Shown piece by piece: positions 51,322-64,000 of a stretch of DNA of 64,000 nt. Source of the stretch: Nautilus pompilius (lineage: Eukaryota; Mollusca; Cephalopoda; Nautilida; Nautilidae); the NCBI GenBank assembly GCA_018389105.1, contig JACATO010000069.1:808501-872500 (forward strand). Reading direction: 5' to 3'. The position numbers and the translations under genes were made by a program. A model generated the notes under the pieces. It had not been told where the DNA came from, did not search any database, and saw only the letters and a program-made list of their open reading frames with translations. Position 1 is the first letter of the stretch; each line of letters begins with the position of its first letter.

Positions 51322-54300
51322 TTAAAGAAATGGGTTGTTTGGCTGCATAGGCTGCAACGTGTTTAATGGAATGAGTGGTGTGGGTAGAAGTTCGGAGCTG
51401 GTTGGCTGCATAAAGCCCTGTGCAGAGGATTGCATTTGGCTCATTTGCACTTGGGACACTGGTTGTTCAAATGGATTGGTTCCAGTGAATGGGTTGGTAC
51501 CTGTTGAATACAAAAAGCAAAGTATGCTAAATAAGCAATATGCTCAAGCCCCAGACTCATCACCACTCCTAAGATGTGAACAAAAGTTTAAAGACACAAA
51601 CAAACACTACACTTTCTATAACATAAATGGAGTCCAAACACAATTAATTAAAATACATGATCCTGAATTTAGGTTCCATTAGTCTTAGATAATGGGACAG
51701 CAGTATTTGTTAAGGAATTTTTTTTTGTTGGCTGTTGTGGTTTTTTCACATAAATGCCCTCAAAATGTCCAAACTTACCTTACAGTCAATATCAGTTTAC
51801 CCCAAATGGTCCTCGATTTTGATGAATAACAAATAGTGATTATTTATTTATTAATAACAGACTTTAATGCTCAGTTTAAGGAGTCTGAAACATCACACTG
51901 TACATAATGACAATAACAAAGGTTTATTTTGCTGAGCTTCAAAAAAAAAGGTTATTTTGTTATACATACAATCTTTAAAAAACAAAGATTTTCATTCATT
52001 TAATTTGACATTAATTTGAGGAGTAAGACAATTACTGAATATCAGTCTCCATGAAGGTAAATCAATTTAAAAATTAAACAAATTAATCATAAGTGTTTTC
52101 AATATACCGACAAAATGTCACATACTGAAACACCTGAAAGTGAAAGAACAATAAATTAGCTTGGAGAAACTTAATGTGTGGTTTGCTTCACTAAAATCAT
52201 ATACATGTGGTAAGCTAAGTCTGATAAATGATGGCATAAGACTGAGGGGAATATTGAAAGAGTTTAACAATAGTTTATTATAAGGATCGTGTAATTAGCA
52301 TAATTTTGACTATTAAGCCATTTAAATAAAAAAATTAAAAAAAAAAAAAGGAATTTAAAATATACAGCAACATTTTAGACATCAATTTATGGGAATTAAA
52401 ATCTTGTAATAACTTTTAGACTAATGTGTCATTAGCTAAGATATATAGTAGACTAATTAAGTGTACATCAATCAAGCCCTGGCTTAACTATTCTCACAGA
52501 CTTTGAAATTTAAAGCAACAAACTCACACACACACTTTGTTGTTTTGTTTTTCATCCTCATTAAAATTCTACCAAATGGAAAAACTAAGCAATTTTTCTA
52601 TAAATTAAAAAAAAAACAAAAAAAAAACAACAAAACAACAACATCAACAACACAAACAAACAAACAAACAAACAAACAAACACGCCACTAACTAAAATTT
52701 TAGTTAGTTTCGAACTTAAAATATATTTATTATTAATAAAATAATTTCTTACAATATATTACCATTCACAAAATATCGTAAAAAGGAACGCAAAAAAAAA
52801 AAAAACAACAGAACTGAAGTACGTCTGGCTTGTTGGATTGAGCGTGAAAATGGAATTAATCTTCAATGCAACAAGCAAACGCACACAGATCGGTACGTAC
52901 AAGTTGGAAAAAGTAAATTTTTTTTAAAAAAGGAATGAAATATTCTTAAGTATAAAATAAAATATTTGCAAAAAAGCTAGAGCGCAATGACCCATGCAAG
53001 CATAATCCTAAAGTACAGCAATACAGTACATTTTCGAAATGTTTCCAATTAAATAAAAAAAAAAAAACAAAAAAATACAAAACAAGATATTCTCCCACCA
53101 CACAGTCTCTGGAGTCTGCTCCACTCCGGACATTTTTCACAGAGAAATAGAAGCTACAAGAACAGAAAACTAATTATCATACAGTGCTGGTATGATTGTG
53201 GTAATGTGTGTGGGATATGAAATAGAAAAGCAGAAAGTCGTGACGAGAGAAGTTTAGTATTTTTCGGTATGCACCTGACGTAACCTGTACCGAGCAACTA
53301 GAAGTGATGCTAAGACATGTAGCAGCAGGTGTTGTTACATCAGTTGAAGACCACTGGGTTTTATTTTGTACAAATTGTTCGGCACAAGGCCCGAAAAAGT
53401 TGAACATTCAGAAATGGTGAGGGGAACCGCCACCTCTTTGATATACAAAATAACTGCAAACTAAAAACAACAACAACAACAACAAAAAGGGATTTTACCA
53501 TTATTCTGTGGACTCACTTTCCCTTAACTTAAATCTCCCCCTTCCCTCCTCTACATCAGTTGACCTAAAATACCAAAAAATTTGTTTAATGCAACACCAG
53601 ATAGTAAAATACAGGCATCTTTCAAAGCACCTATTAAATCAAGATTGTAAATTATAATTCTCAGTATTTGATATACAATATAAAGGCGAGTAAAAAAAAA
53701 CAAAAAGAAATACTGTCTGTCTGTCTAAATGCATGCTGTGACAATGAACAAAGGAAAAACTGTGATAGAAAACAATACAGTGGGTGCAGAATAAGATTTA
53801 AAATGAAACAGAAAATGATCATGCCTAATTATCAAATAGATGCACTACATCAAAGATACCTTTAAACCAAAGCAAGACAGCGCAACCACCTGTAACCAGA
53901 CTCTAGCAGTTAATCACCGACTTCACAGTATGGCACATCTTAATCAAAACTGATAATTATTAATCCTTTCCTCTTTTTTTCCCCTTCTATTTTTGAGCTG
54001 ACAAAATTGTTGCCTTAAAAAAAAAAAAATTTTGTGTACTTATGTCTTCTGAAAAATCTGAAATTTTTGTTTGAGGTAATTTTCTTAGGAAGATATTGTT
54101 GCAAAATGAAAGTCATTCTTAAGAAATCAAACTTGCAATCTGATCTGCTTGATTTTCATCTGTGACAGAAAAAAGAAAATGCACACAAAATCCAAATGGA
54201 CATTCGTGTAAATTTATTTAAAGAAAGTCATGGGGAATTTCTATTAAAGAAAAATCTGGAAAAAGATGCACCACAAGCCATAATGACTGGAATAAGCTGA

Positions 54301-57300
54301 AAGAAGCCAGTAATATATAAATTCTTACCTTCATAATTAGATGTTGGAGATCTGGAATGTGGTCGGTATGAGTCAGATTTTAGATGGTGGTTTTCCCCGG
54401 CAGCCATGTCTATGACAGATACATGAGTATGGTAAGGACAAGGTATTTATTGTACATTGACAGTACAGCTTGCTAAGTTCCCTTTAAACCAATTGTATTC
54501 AGCATGTGGTAACATGTTCTTGAAATCCCTAACATGGGTATTTATAATTTTCTAAATGATGCATAGATGAAATTCTAACTCCTGATTAAAAATATATATA
54601 TTTATAGTACTGCCGGTATTTAAAATGGAAAGCACATCTTCCTACACGATTTGCAATTACAGAAAGAGAACAAAAAAACCAATGAACATTTATTTACATT
54701 CTGCTGTCGTTGGTAGAATGAAAACCTTTAGCTAGTTTTTATTTATTGTCTTGTGAGTGCAGGTAACAGTTTGTAGTGGCTTGCCATCACAAAAGCATCA
54801 GGAACTGCAACTCAAGCAATGTCTTAAAGAAATCGAGTGAAGCAATCTAAAAATTTTTTAAAAATAAAACAACAACAAACAGTGGTTCAATGGTCGTTGA
54901 ACACATCTTCCAGTTTTATGAAATAATTATTAATTCAGGCATGGTAAAATTGGAAACATGACAAGACAACAAAAAAGCAAGATATTTACTTGGTACACAT
55001 CACAATAGAATGAAAGAGAAAAAATAAGAAGTTTTCAAGCAGAATATTATTAACTGCTCTTGGTAAATGCTTTCTGAAATGTAAGCCAGAGTTCTACTGT
55101 AGTCAATATCTTCGATAAGTCCTGTTTCTTAACAGTTTCACCGTTGCACATTAGACTCAAATCAGAGAGGTGCTATTTTCTTCAAATCAGAAAATGACAA
55201 TTTCAAAATTATTTTGTGATAAGAAACTTTTACAGTGTTTTCTCAAATACCTCAAAACTTTTGAAACAAATTAGGTAACAAATTATGTTTATTTGGATGA
55301 GCTTTTACGCCATAATCTAGCCGACTTAATTAGACCAATTCAAACCTTTGTATTTTTTATGAATTCTGAGTAATGTGGACCTGTTGGAATCATCTGGCTA
55401 AAATTTATGAAAAATGATCATATTGGGTTGGTGTGTTTAATTTTAATAAACTGACACGTGTTTGGAGTCAGTCACAAGGAAAACAAAATGTATTAATGAC
55501 TTTAAGACTGTCAGGTGGCTATTTCAAGACAAGAGACTTTGGAGAACCCCTGCCCTCTATCTTTAGCCAACTTATTGTCAGAAGTATAAACACCTTGCAA
55601 AAAAATGTGTTCCATGGTGACTGCTTCCTTTCCTTTTTAAAATAGAAAGGCAACAATGACAAACATGAGTAACATTAGGAATCTTGAGAATGTCGTTATC
55701 ACCTATACCAATAAGTTCTGTAATTAATGGTTATACAGAAGGATGGCAGTTACTTGTTTTCACAAAATGTTTGACTAATATATTTGGATCTTCATGTATT
55801 AATGATAATAGTTGCTATTAGAACTAATCACAGATGTCAATTATAAAGTCTGTGCTATGAGGGTCAGCATCTCTATCAACTATTAAACTTAAATATGCAA
55901 ATGATATTCAATTAATTCTGTTGCTGCATTGTTTTTAGAAAAAAAGGATGAATAAGCGATTGGAAGTAAATGGCTATTTGCCACAACTAAGGTATTTTTA
56001 AATTCATGTTAAAGAAAAGTGGACAATGTGTATGAGTGTAAATCATATAAATCAGCATTTCTCAAAGTAGGCCACAGTAAATGTCTGGGTGCAACACAAA
56101 TCTTCCCTGTCAGGTCTACAATTTCCTTCTTGGTATTGTAAGTAATAGCACATTTTCAAACTGACTGACAGTTAACAATAGGCAGACTGGTTTCTTACGA
56201 ATTACTGTAGTATTGTTGCAGTAAGCAACAACCTTCCTGGACCTTGAATCACCCACAGCACATATACATAAGGTATATCAAAGTTTGGTGGGCCCCAATT
56301 ACATACCATACCATGTCTTTTAGTTTTCTTATTTAGACTTTAGAGTGGCCACATCAGTACAAGAGATAAAAAGGGGGTCATAGGGCAAAAAAGGTTTGAG
56401 AAATCCCGATATATATTGGTAAATACTGTTAGTCATCTGGCTTGATCTTTTGTAGTTTAATTCTTTTCACTGCTTTCAAGAGTTTTTCAAAGTGAAAATA
56501 GCTACAGATACAGGCAGAGTTGATTTTTAAAAAAGGGGGGGTCTTCTTTTGCCACATTCTGAAATGTCAGTTCAGTTCTTAGAATATTAAAAGAAATGTT
56601 TACCTGACAGTTACTCAAAAGAGTATGCTAAAAGCTACTGACATCTCAGTTTGAGGAGGAAAAAAGATTAATTCATTGATCGGTTTGCAAGGTTTATGGC
56701 TGGTGCCCTAACCCTGACACTCAGTGAAAGCTGTTTAATAGATTTTCTATTAGTCAATTGGCTACATGGTCCACAAAATCCAACTGCACAATGCAACAAT
56801 GAAGAAACAACTGTATATTGTACCATCATAATTTAAACAAAATTATATTCCTAGCACCACCCCCCTGCCCACCACATTGCTGAAGCTATGTCATATCTAA
56901 AACAAGATAAAGCAATATTTTGATTGTGTGGTAAAAAAAAAAATAAAGTACTTGTACATCAAAGGTTGACTGACAAAGCTACATGGACTGAGGCAACTTG
57001 GCTAAACAATAAGCAGCTCAGTCAGTAGTCTGATCCTTCCGCAGTAGCAGGTAGGCAAATCTACTCTACACGCAGTTTTATCTAAATTGCATGTTGTTTA
57101 TGTATGTAGTAAAAATTAAAAGGTGACCTTCAGTAAATTTTAAATATTAGCAAATCCATATAACACAAAACTCAAAGCAAAATAGTTAAGTATAATTTTA
57201 AACTACAAAAGATGTTCTTATAGGTAATGTCAATCAGAGATGTAATACTGCCAGCTTATCACTCATTTTAATGAGCACACCACATACCTCTCACCAAAAC

Positions 57301-60300
57301 ATGAACTGAAAAGCTACTTAGCAAAAAATTTTGGGTGGAGGTGGGAGGAGATGAAAGCAGATGAGATAATTGTGTTATTTTATAGTTATAGGAAACAAAA
57401 TGACAATTTACAGAGAATCAAAGCACAACACTTGTGAAAGAAAATATGAAACTTTAAATTCATAAATGATTATCCAACAATGTGGAAAAAAATTAGACAA
57501 GTATGAAAGAATTAACAATATAAAAATTGTTGCATTGATAAAACCAACTATCTATAATTGCTTTAAATTTCATAATCATTTTTAAAAACCCATAGACATC
57601 TGCAACAACAATGCTTAAGTTTAGAATAATCAGATATACACACAATTCTGCTGAATTATTTTATAATGATTTTATATTGAAAAAATTTCAATAGCTACAG
57701 CTAACACTCCTAAACATTGATTTTTGCTAAGCCAAAGAAGCTACAGCTGTTCAGATAAAGGAAATGGAATAATACATCGATTACTAAAGTTCATAAGTAA
57801 AAACAAGAAAACAATTACAAGTTCTTTCTGTAATGTAGAGAGAGAGAGAGAGAGAGAGCACATTATGCTGATTTAAAAGTTTAAAGATACAAAAGCAAAA
57901 GAAATTTTGATAATTCAGGTGTAGTCTAACCAGAAGACACTATAAAATCATACTTTACCACTTAAAACAAATTGCTAGAAACATGAGATTGTTATGCTTA
58001 GAAATATAACTAATGTACATACACTAGTGATCACAACCTCTGAAAAACATGCCATGTATGATCAGTTTATTGGTGTGTATAGCAGAATTTAAGCTGTGCT
58101 AAGAATTCTTTAGCAATATGCTAAGTTGTTTGAGAAATACACAGTGAAATCATTTTTGGTTCAGCCAAACTGAACAAAATTGCTACGAACATTCCAGATT
58201 CTTCATTTACAAAGTTAGTGTAAATATGATATTCATAGAATTATAACAATGTACATGTATGTTTATACATTTGTTCCAGTTACTATAGAAATGAAATTAA
58301 GAAATCTTTTTTTAAAATCCTGCAGTCTGCTCTTAACTGTGAGTTCTAACCACTGGCCCATGATCTGAAGTAGTAACCTGACATTAAATGATGAGCGATG
58401 CTGATGAGAGCAGAAGTAGGTAGGAAATGACAAACTAGCAGTGCATTGTGGATAGTACATTAGCATATATCTTAGTATCATTTTTAAATTATGCACTCAA
58501 GAAACAAATAAATTCTGGAAAATTTCAAAAAAGTACCTCTACTATTCTCCATTTTTTTCCTTTTTCTGGCAAATAAAGTTTGAAAATATTTTGTCAGATT
58601 TGAAATTCTTTTGCATTTTGTTGGCAGCAACATAAATATTGGTCAGCATGACTTAAATTCGTATATGCAAAGTTTATTTTATTAAAGGCTTAACGTGCGA
58701 GCAAACGAGTGAGTGAGACGGACAGATTAAAAGGTACCAACAAGTTCTGTGTAGAATTAAGCAGCAGTAAGTAATGTTTCTTTCATTTTGGATATCTCAA
58801 GAGGCAACTTCATGTAAAAGAAAATGAGACTAGAAGCCCCAGGAAGCATCCACCAGCAATAAATTTCAAGATTCTGATTGAGTTTCTACCTAGATTCTAG
58901 ATTCCAAAAAGGCATCCACCCAGTGATAATGACCCCAGCAAAGCCCAAATCTGATATCAAGATAAAGCCTTTAACTGGCCAGGTGACATATTTATCAACT
59001 TGGAAGGTAAGGGTTGTGTGTCAAAATTTTGTGAGTATGTAACATACAGGAAACAATGTAAAACTTCACCTACAATTAAGACAGAATTCGTTGCTGTTTA
59101 AACATCAGCTGACAGCAGAAACAATCACCACTCTGTACACACCTCATGTTCATTAACCAACAGTGATTAATGCTAAAAGACAAACAATAAACACGCCCAC
59201 TCTTTGTGGTAATGCATTTTTTAACCTTTATGTTGACATCAACTATACCCAAGAAACAAGTGGGATGTCACATGTAGAAGAGGAAACAAAGTATTCATGC
59301 AAAAAAATCTACTAAAGACACCTTGTTACATACTGGATACTTTTCTAGTCTTATTATAAGAAAGCTCTAAATGCAAGTAGTAAGTTATCGCAAAATGAAA
59401 TTAATCTTAGAAGAATGGTATGCATTCTCCAATAAGTATTTAAAAATCATAATTCACATATGCTTAACAGAGATTAATTAATGGGCAAGAATAAGTATAC
59501 TACCAAATGGTAAGGAAAAAAAACCTGGCATATGTTACAACACTTATCAAAGGAATGCGCTAAGAGAATTATAGACCAACAAACAATTTTAAAGATTTTG
59601 AAAAAAAAAAAAAAAAGATGCTATATTTTCCTTTCTTAACAACAATAGTAAAAACTATAAAAAATATCAGCAAGTTTAATAACAATACATTATAAGTCTG
59701 AATAATAATAATTAAAAAAAAAAAACAGTCTATAAACATTCCATGGGTATCGCAGTGTAAAGCTGAAAAAAGCTGTCAAGTCTGAAAACATGTAAAAAGG
59801 AATTCCAGAAAACCAAAAGACTTTTACCCTCCACTGTAAAGCTAGAGAAATACACCAGCAAGTGTTGCAGATTCACCTGCACAAACATTTAGATGTGATA
59901 AACTCTTGTGCCAACTACATTTTAATAAGAAACATTAACAAAGTTTCAAATATTTTACACTATGCCTTAGTAAACTCTTTTAAAATCAACATTAAATTTT
60001 TGATTTCCTCAACAGTTAGTAGCATGATGATTTTGAGCTATATCTTATAATGTAATAATATTTACTTAAAACTAAATCTACTTTCTATATTAAAAGGAAA
60101 ATCTCGTGTTATCAGTCAGGTGATTTTCTTAATCATCAAGTTTGGATAGTTTTTGCACAAAGCCTATTGAAAGCACCATGGTGTCTTTTTCTCTTATTAA
60201 TAGCCAAATAAATTAACAACGGGAATCTACCTTCTAAAATTAAATCTAAGAAAATTATTTTTATGATCATAACTACTTTATTTCTTTAAGTCTTAAAATA

Positions 60301-63300
60301 AGAGTAAAATGTAACAAGAGACCTCTCTTAAACTTTATAAGCCATTAGACTAATAGACTAATTTATCTGTTTTGTGCATACAAACATCTGATGCATTTGT
60401 TTTTCTTATTTAGTTTATGTACATTGTTCAGAAATATAATCCATGTCTAATATTCAAATGACATGAATTATCTGAATGATGTAAGATGTATCAAATAAAA
60501 ATAAATAATACAATTTTCTACAATTGGAAGAATTGTCAGAACAATGCCAGACCAGGATGTGATGTGATGTAGAGCTAAAAAAAAAATAATTCAAATTCAA
60601 GGTGTAGTAAGAACAATTATGCACAACTACAAAGTTCTGGAAAGGTTAATTAATGCACAAGGACTTGACGTAAAATGGAAATTGATAAATTGTGCAGTAT
60701 GGGTGTTTTGAGAAGTTTATGTTCACAGGTCAATATCTATTGCTTAGTGATGTTTGAGAATATTCCATTGAAGTTTGTCTGCAAGAAACTTTTAATAAAG
60801 TTTGCTAATGTGAAGAAAAAAATTGGAAATTGCTAAGTTGCATGCATCTCTTGGATGGTAGAAAGCTGGAAGAAAGTCTTATAATTGAAAAAGTAAATTT
60901 GAAGTCTTTAATGATCAAATCTATGTACTAGATGACCAATAACAGCATGGGTAGAAAGCATAACTGTCTAGGCTTGTGTTTCTTCATTTTGGTCTAGCAA
61001 CTAAGAAAAAAGTAAATGGGACAATGGACAGGAAAGTTTACCATAGCATCATTGTCCATTGTGTGATTCCATCTGATTGTCTTTCTCTATTTGGAACATC
61101 TGGTTTCAAGATGACAATGACCCTAAGTATCTATCAAATGTGTGTGCCAGGGCTCTCTTGAGAGACAAGCAGCAGCTGTCCTCATAGAGCCCTGACCTAA
61201 ATATAATTAAGGGTATATAGAATTACTTAAATTCCAAGAGGAACAAGAGTGCTGACACATTAGCTGCATCACTATCTCAAGACACAAGCAAGGGATTAAA
61301 TATCACCAGTTGGCAAATACAATGATAGGCAGATATCAGCAAGTTATCAAAGCCAAAGGTGGATGTACTAAATACTGACATCTCTGCAACACATTATATT
61401 CACTGTAATTTAATACTATTTCATGTTCTCTAATCATAATCATTCTTATGTTTATGACAAAGTGTTTATATAATAATAATAATAATTTCTGTGCATGATT
61501 CATATTATTTTGACTGTTACTGCAAATGTGTTTTTTTCATTCAATGAGCATATACCCTTGCCATCAAAATAATCATGCTTACCACCCAGCTATTCTGATA
61601 GAATGTTCATAAATGTAAAGATAAGTAATTGTTAGTCATGGATATCCTGAAATGCATACACATTAAATTATTAGGAGGGAGGGAAAGAAAATCCAGTTAT
61701 CAAAATTCTGAAACCCTAATAGTTTTAATATAAAAACAAAAAAAATGATGGCTATAAAAGTTAAATATTAACTTATAAAGGTTGTTCAAGATAAACCTAC
61801 ACATTTTGTTTCAGGCAATCATAAAAAGAACATCTGCTAAAAAGTCTGTGGAGTAAGGATAGCAACATCTGGAAAAACCTGTGTAATGTGATGCCACAGA
61901 TGCACAAACTGCTTTGTGTATTTCCAGCTGTTAGCAAACAATGCCTTATGCTGTGGAACACCACTGCATAATGAAAATGTCAAGCCAATCTGATATGTAT
62001 TTCACAGAAATGTGCTTAGGTGGTGCCAAAAGTTTAAAGAGATGAGATAAAGAGGTAATAATGTTAAACAAGTTTTGTGACTGCTGCAAACACTACCTCT
62101 GTTCACAAGCCGACACTGGACAACTAGCACATTAATGTACATGATACTGCAGTAGAATTGTGCATCAGAATTGTAAGTGTGGAAACCATTCATTCATTCA
62201 TACCTAAAATCCAATAAAGTGGGTCCCAGAAGAACTCTCATTTAATCAGAGGCAGTTCATGAGGTCACTGTGATGGAGGGAGGAGACATTTTAAACAAGA
62301 TTGTCACATACGACATATCGCTTTACTCCACAGTCCATACAGACAAGAACACCATGGTGACATTCTGGGTCTCTGCCACCTGCCAGAAATAACACAGCAA
62401 AAAACGTTTTGAGACTTGACGTGTAATTTTATATTTTTTTTTCTTCTTTTTTGCTTAGGTTAAAGCCATTAGGGAACAATACTACAGTGATCTGTTACAC
62501 AACGATGTTCAATATGCAAACACTGGTTAGGTTTGCTATCAAATGGTATATTATTATTGAATGATGATGCTTGTCACTTACACAGAAATGGAAGTACCTA
62601 ACCACCTGTCCCTATAATCCAAATCAAATCTGTTGTTGTCAGGGTTGAAAAACAACATAAATTGCAGCCTACTAATTTCTTAAATTCCCCTTTTACTTTT
62701 CTTCCTTATTTATGCAGTTTTTATTACTATTTTTTTATTATACAGTATATTACTTGTAAGTGGTGTTGATAAACATAGGGTAGCTCTTTTTCTTCTCTCC
62801 CTTCCTACCTAGTAAAATGAGGTTTCTGCAAACCTTTGCAAAATTTTCATTTGTCTGGATCCCTCAAAGAGCACATGGGTGGCATCAAGTTTCAGCGATA
62901 AAAAAGTAAAAAGTGGTGTCCTGAAATGGCTGCAGCCTAAAGCTTTCCATGCTTCTAGCATTAAGGTATCATTACACTGATGGGAAAAGTGTGCATAAAG
63001 GGATACCCTGAAAAATAATGTTTCATTAGCTTCACTTTACTTTCAAATTTTCTAAAAAGGTACAGGTTAACCTTGAATAAGTTTTGAGTGTGTGTGTGTG
63101 TGTGTGTGTTTTTTGCACATGTGAAATATCCTTTTTCTTCTTCTAATTTTAAACAATTTTGGCTTCTCAAGAAATTCCTGTAAGATCTGCGTAAACAAAA
63201 AAAAAGAAAAGATAAACTATTGTGAGGAATTGAGATTGTTGTCTGTAATTGTAAAATGCATTAAAATTAACCCAAGAAATATCTTTCTTTTCAATTTCCA

Positions 63301-63918
63301 TTTATTTATATATATATATATTCAAATAGACCACTTTTCTGTCACATGCTTTGTCTCACAGAAGAGAGTTTTCTCCATGGGTTACTTTCTTGTTCTTGGC
63401 AAAGCAAAAAGAAAGAAAGAAAGGAATGGAATGCAAATGTATAATCCATGTTGAAGCTTTGTTTCTGCCATGCTAATTCCAACTACTACAGGTCATGGAA
63501 TCTAAATATTACCTGGAGAAAAACCAGACTATTTGGCAGAGATGTGTGTCTCAGACACAAAAGTGCAACATTCAGCTACTGTTTATCTACTTAGTGGTTT
63601 TTGCTGCAGGGTGCAGCAGTCATCCCCATATCATGTTACAGCATTCATCCCCTTTATCTGATTTGGTAAGGGCCTACAAGTCATCTATGCCATTTCTGGA
63701 AGCTGTCCCCTGCTACTTAATTGAACATTTTAATTTGTATTTGAAATCATGCTGCTTCCAGTCAACATTGATAACTCTCTTCTTTTACTTACGTTTTGAA
63801 GATTGTTTTGACTTTGTTACAAGATCATCAAGATTGACTAAGGATGCGTTCTCACCAAGAAAATCTTGAGGAGTTTTCTTCTTCTCATCTAATGACTGGT
63901 CTGCATTCCATGGTGTAC
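51322..63918 (-). CDS. EPN: Epsin (clathrin endocytic adaptor), C-terminal exons only
   Basis: Three minus-strand exons are visible: 63918-63793, 54409-54329 and 51500-51322 (stop TAA at 51324-51322). GT-AG sites and phases agree (1 then 1). The first encodes TPQDFLGENASLVNLDDLV, matching the epsin element TP-x-FLG-NA-LV-LD-LV. The last has GTNPFTGTNPFEQP and ends in NNPFL, giving three NPF motifs that bind EH-domain proteins such as EPS15; vertebrate epsins also end in NPFLL. The middle exon encodes a Ser/His/Arg-rich linker (SDSYRPHSRSPTSNYEG). The ENTH, UIM and clathrin/AP-2-binding parts lie beyond the right edge. Epsins bind PtdIns(4,5)P2 and ubiquitinated cargo at clathrin pits and are needed for Notch-ligand endocytosis (fly liquid facets). 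Whether it is EPN1, 2 or 3-like cannot be told. Further small exons in the 9.4-kb intron are possible. Confidence 0.88.
52652..52681. repeat. (CAAA)n microsatellite
   Basis: A run of CAAA units inside the last epsin intron (51501-54328), preceded by A-rich sequence. Otherwise that intron shows no feature. Confidence 0.9.
56053..56408. mobile_element. hAT-type MITE in an epsin intron
   Basis: The left end CAGCATTTCTCAAAG and the right end TTTGAGAAATCCCG are inverted repeats matching at 12 of 14 places. They are flanked by near-identical 8-mers, ATATAAAT (56045-56052) and ATATATAT (56409-56416), as expected of an aged 8-bp hAT target duplication. The 356-bp body has no coding potential. Its CAG-x-x-x-TTCTCAAA ends resemble the hAT copy in RACK1 intron 1, so both may have been moved by related transposases. 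Confidence 0.72.
57837..57858. repeat. (AG)n microsatellite
   Basis: An uninterrupted AG run inside the long epsin intron. Confidence 0.95.
60590..61378 (+). mobile_element. Tc1-like transposase relic in an epsin intron
   Basis: The plus strand preserves the C-terminal half of a Tc1 transposase. GTMDRKVYHSII leads to a FQDDNDPK block around the second catalytic Asp, then SPDLN, then QQVIKAKGGCTKY with a TGA at 61376-61378, the standard family ending. Frame changes and stops interrupt it and the N-terminal DNA-binding part is not recognisable. Inverted repeats were not located, so 60590 is only an approximate left limit. Confidence 0.85.
63087..63109. repeat. (GT)n microsatellite
   Basis: A GT run in the epsin intron just downstream of the 63793-63918 exon. 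It makes a His-Thr repeat frame on the minus strand that is not a gene. Confidence 0.95.
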
Positions 63919-64000
63919 CTAGAGGTAAAAAAATTTTACATTTAATTTGATCATAATCAAAAATTCTACAATGGAGAAAGGAAGTATAAATAAAAGGAAG

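Noticed and set aside
61780-62460. Possible further mariner-like insertion near the epsin exon
   Set aside because: A start-like MPYAVEHH word is suggestive, but no inverted repeats, TA ends or catalytic motif were seen.

Overview
This window is animal nuclear DNA. It is AT-rich and intron-rich, with GT-AG splice sites, many microsatellites and the debris of several DNA-transposon families. CpG is concentrated near gene starts. The protein sequences fit an invertebrate, and a lophotrochozoan (mollusc, perhaps cephalopod) is my best guess. That guess rests on the look of the proteins and repeats, not on any search. Most open frames are chance ORFs; the real genes were built exon by exon from splice sites and phase.

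Layout: (1) 1-3200 is flanking DNA with a Tc1/mariner-type MITE at the left edge. (2) MOSMO (+, 3201-7604, 3 exons, 168 aa) encodes a four-pass membrane attenuator of Hedgehog/Smoothened signalling. Its intron 1 holds a 4 x 90-bp minisatellite and its intron 2 a decayed retroelement. (3) The PP2A catalytic subunit (-, 26764 to 12271, 7 exons, 310 aa) is convergent with MOSMO. Its introns hold a complete but dead hAT element with perfect TIRs and TSDs, a pogo/Tigger-like MITE and a probable piggyBac relic. (4) RACK1 (+, 27364-40174, 7 exons, 318 aa) is head-to-head with PP2A. About 600 bp separate the two start codons, and this stretch carries a perfect CRE palindrome, an ETS-type site, a 5'TOP-like tract and a small uORF. 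(5) 40.2-51.3 kb is a long stretch without recognisable exons, between the convergent RACK1 and epsin genes. (6) The 3' part of an epsin gene (-, 63918 to 51322, three exons, 5' end outside the window) carries the conserved FLG-NA-LV-LD-LV element and NPF motifs.

The most interesting finding is inside the RACK1 introns. I see four box C/D snoRNA candidates with perfect terminal stems: one in intron 3, two in intron 4 and one in intron 6. The two in intron 4 carry an antisense element to 5.8S rRNA (TCCTGCAATT). As I recall, this is the same guide as vertebrate SNORD96, which is also hosted by RACK1. The host-snoRNA pairing therefore looks ancient, and here it appears duplicated, with a third copy whose guide has changed. 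RACK1 is a ribosomal protein-like factor with a TOP-type promoter, so hosting rRNA-modification guides fits a ribosome-biogenesis transcription unit.

The three complete gene models close perfectly in frame and match human family lengths within one residue, from memory. Transposon relics are described only as remnants. No CRISPR, rRNA or convincing tRNA gene was seen.
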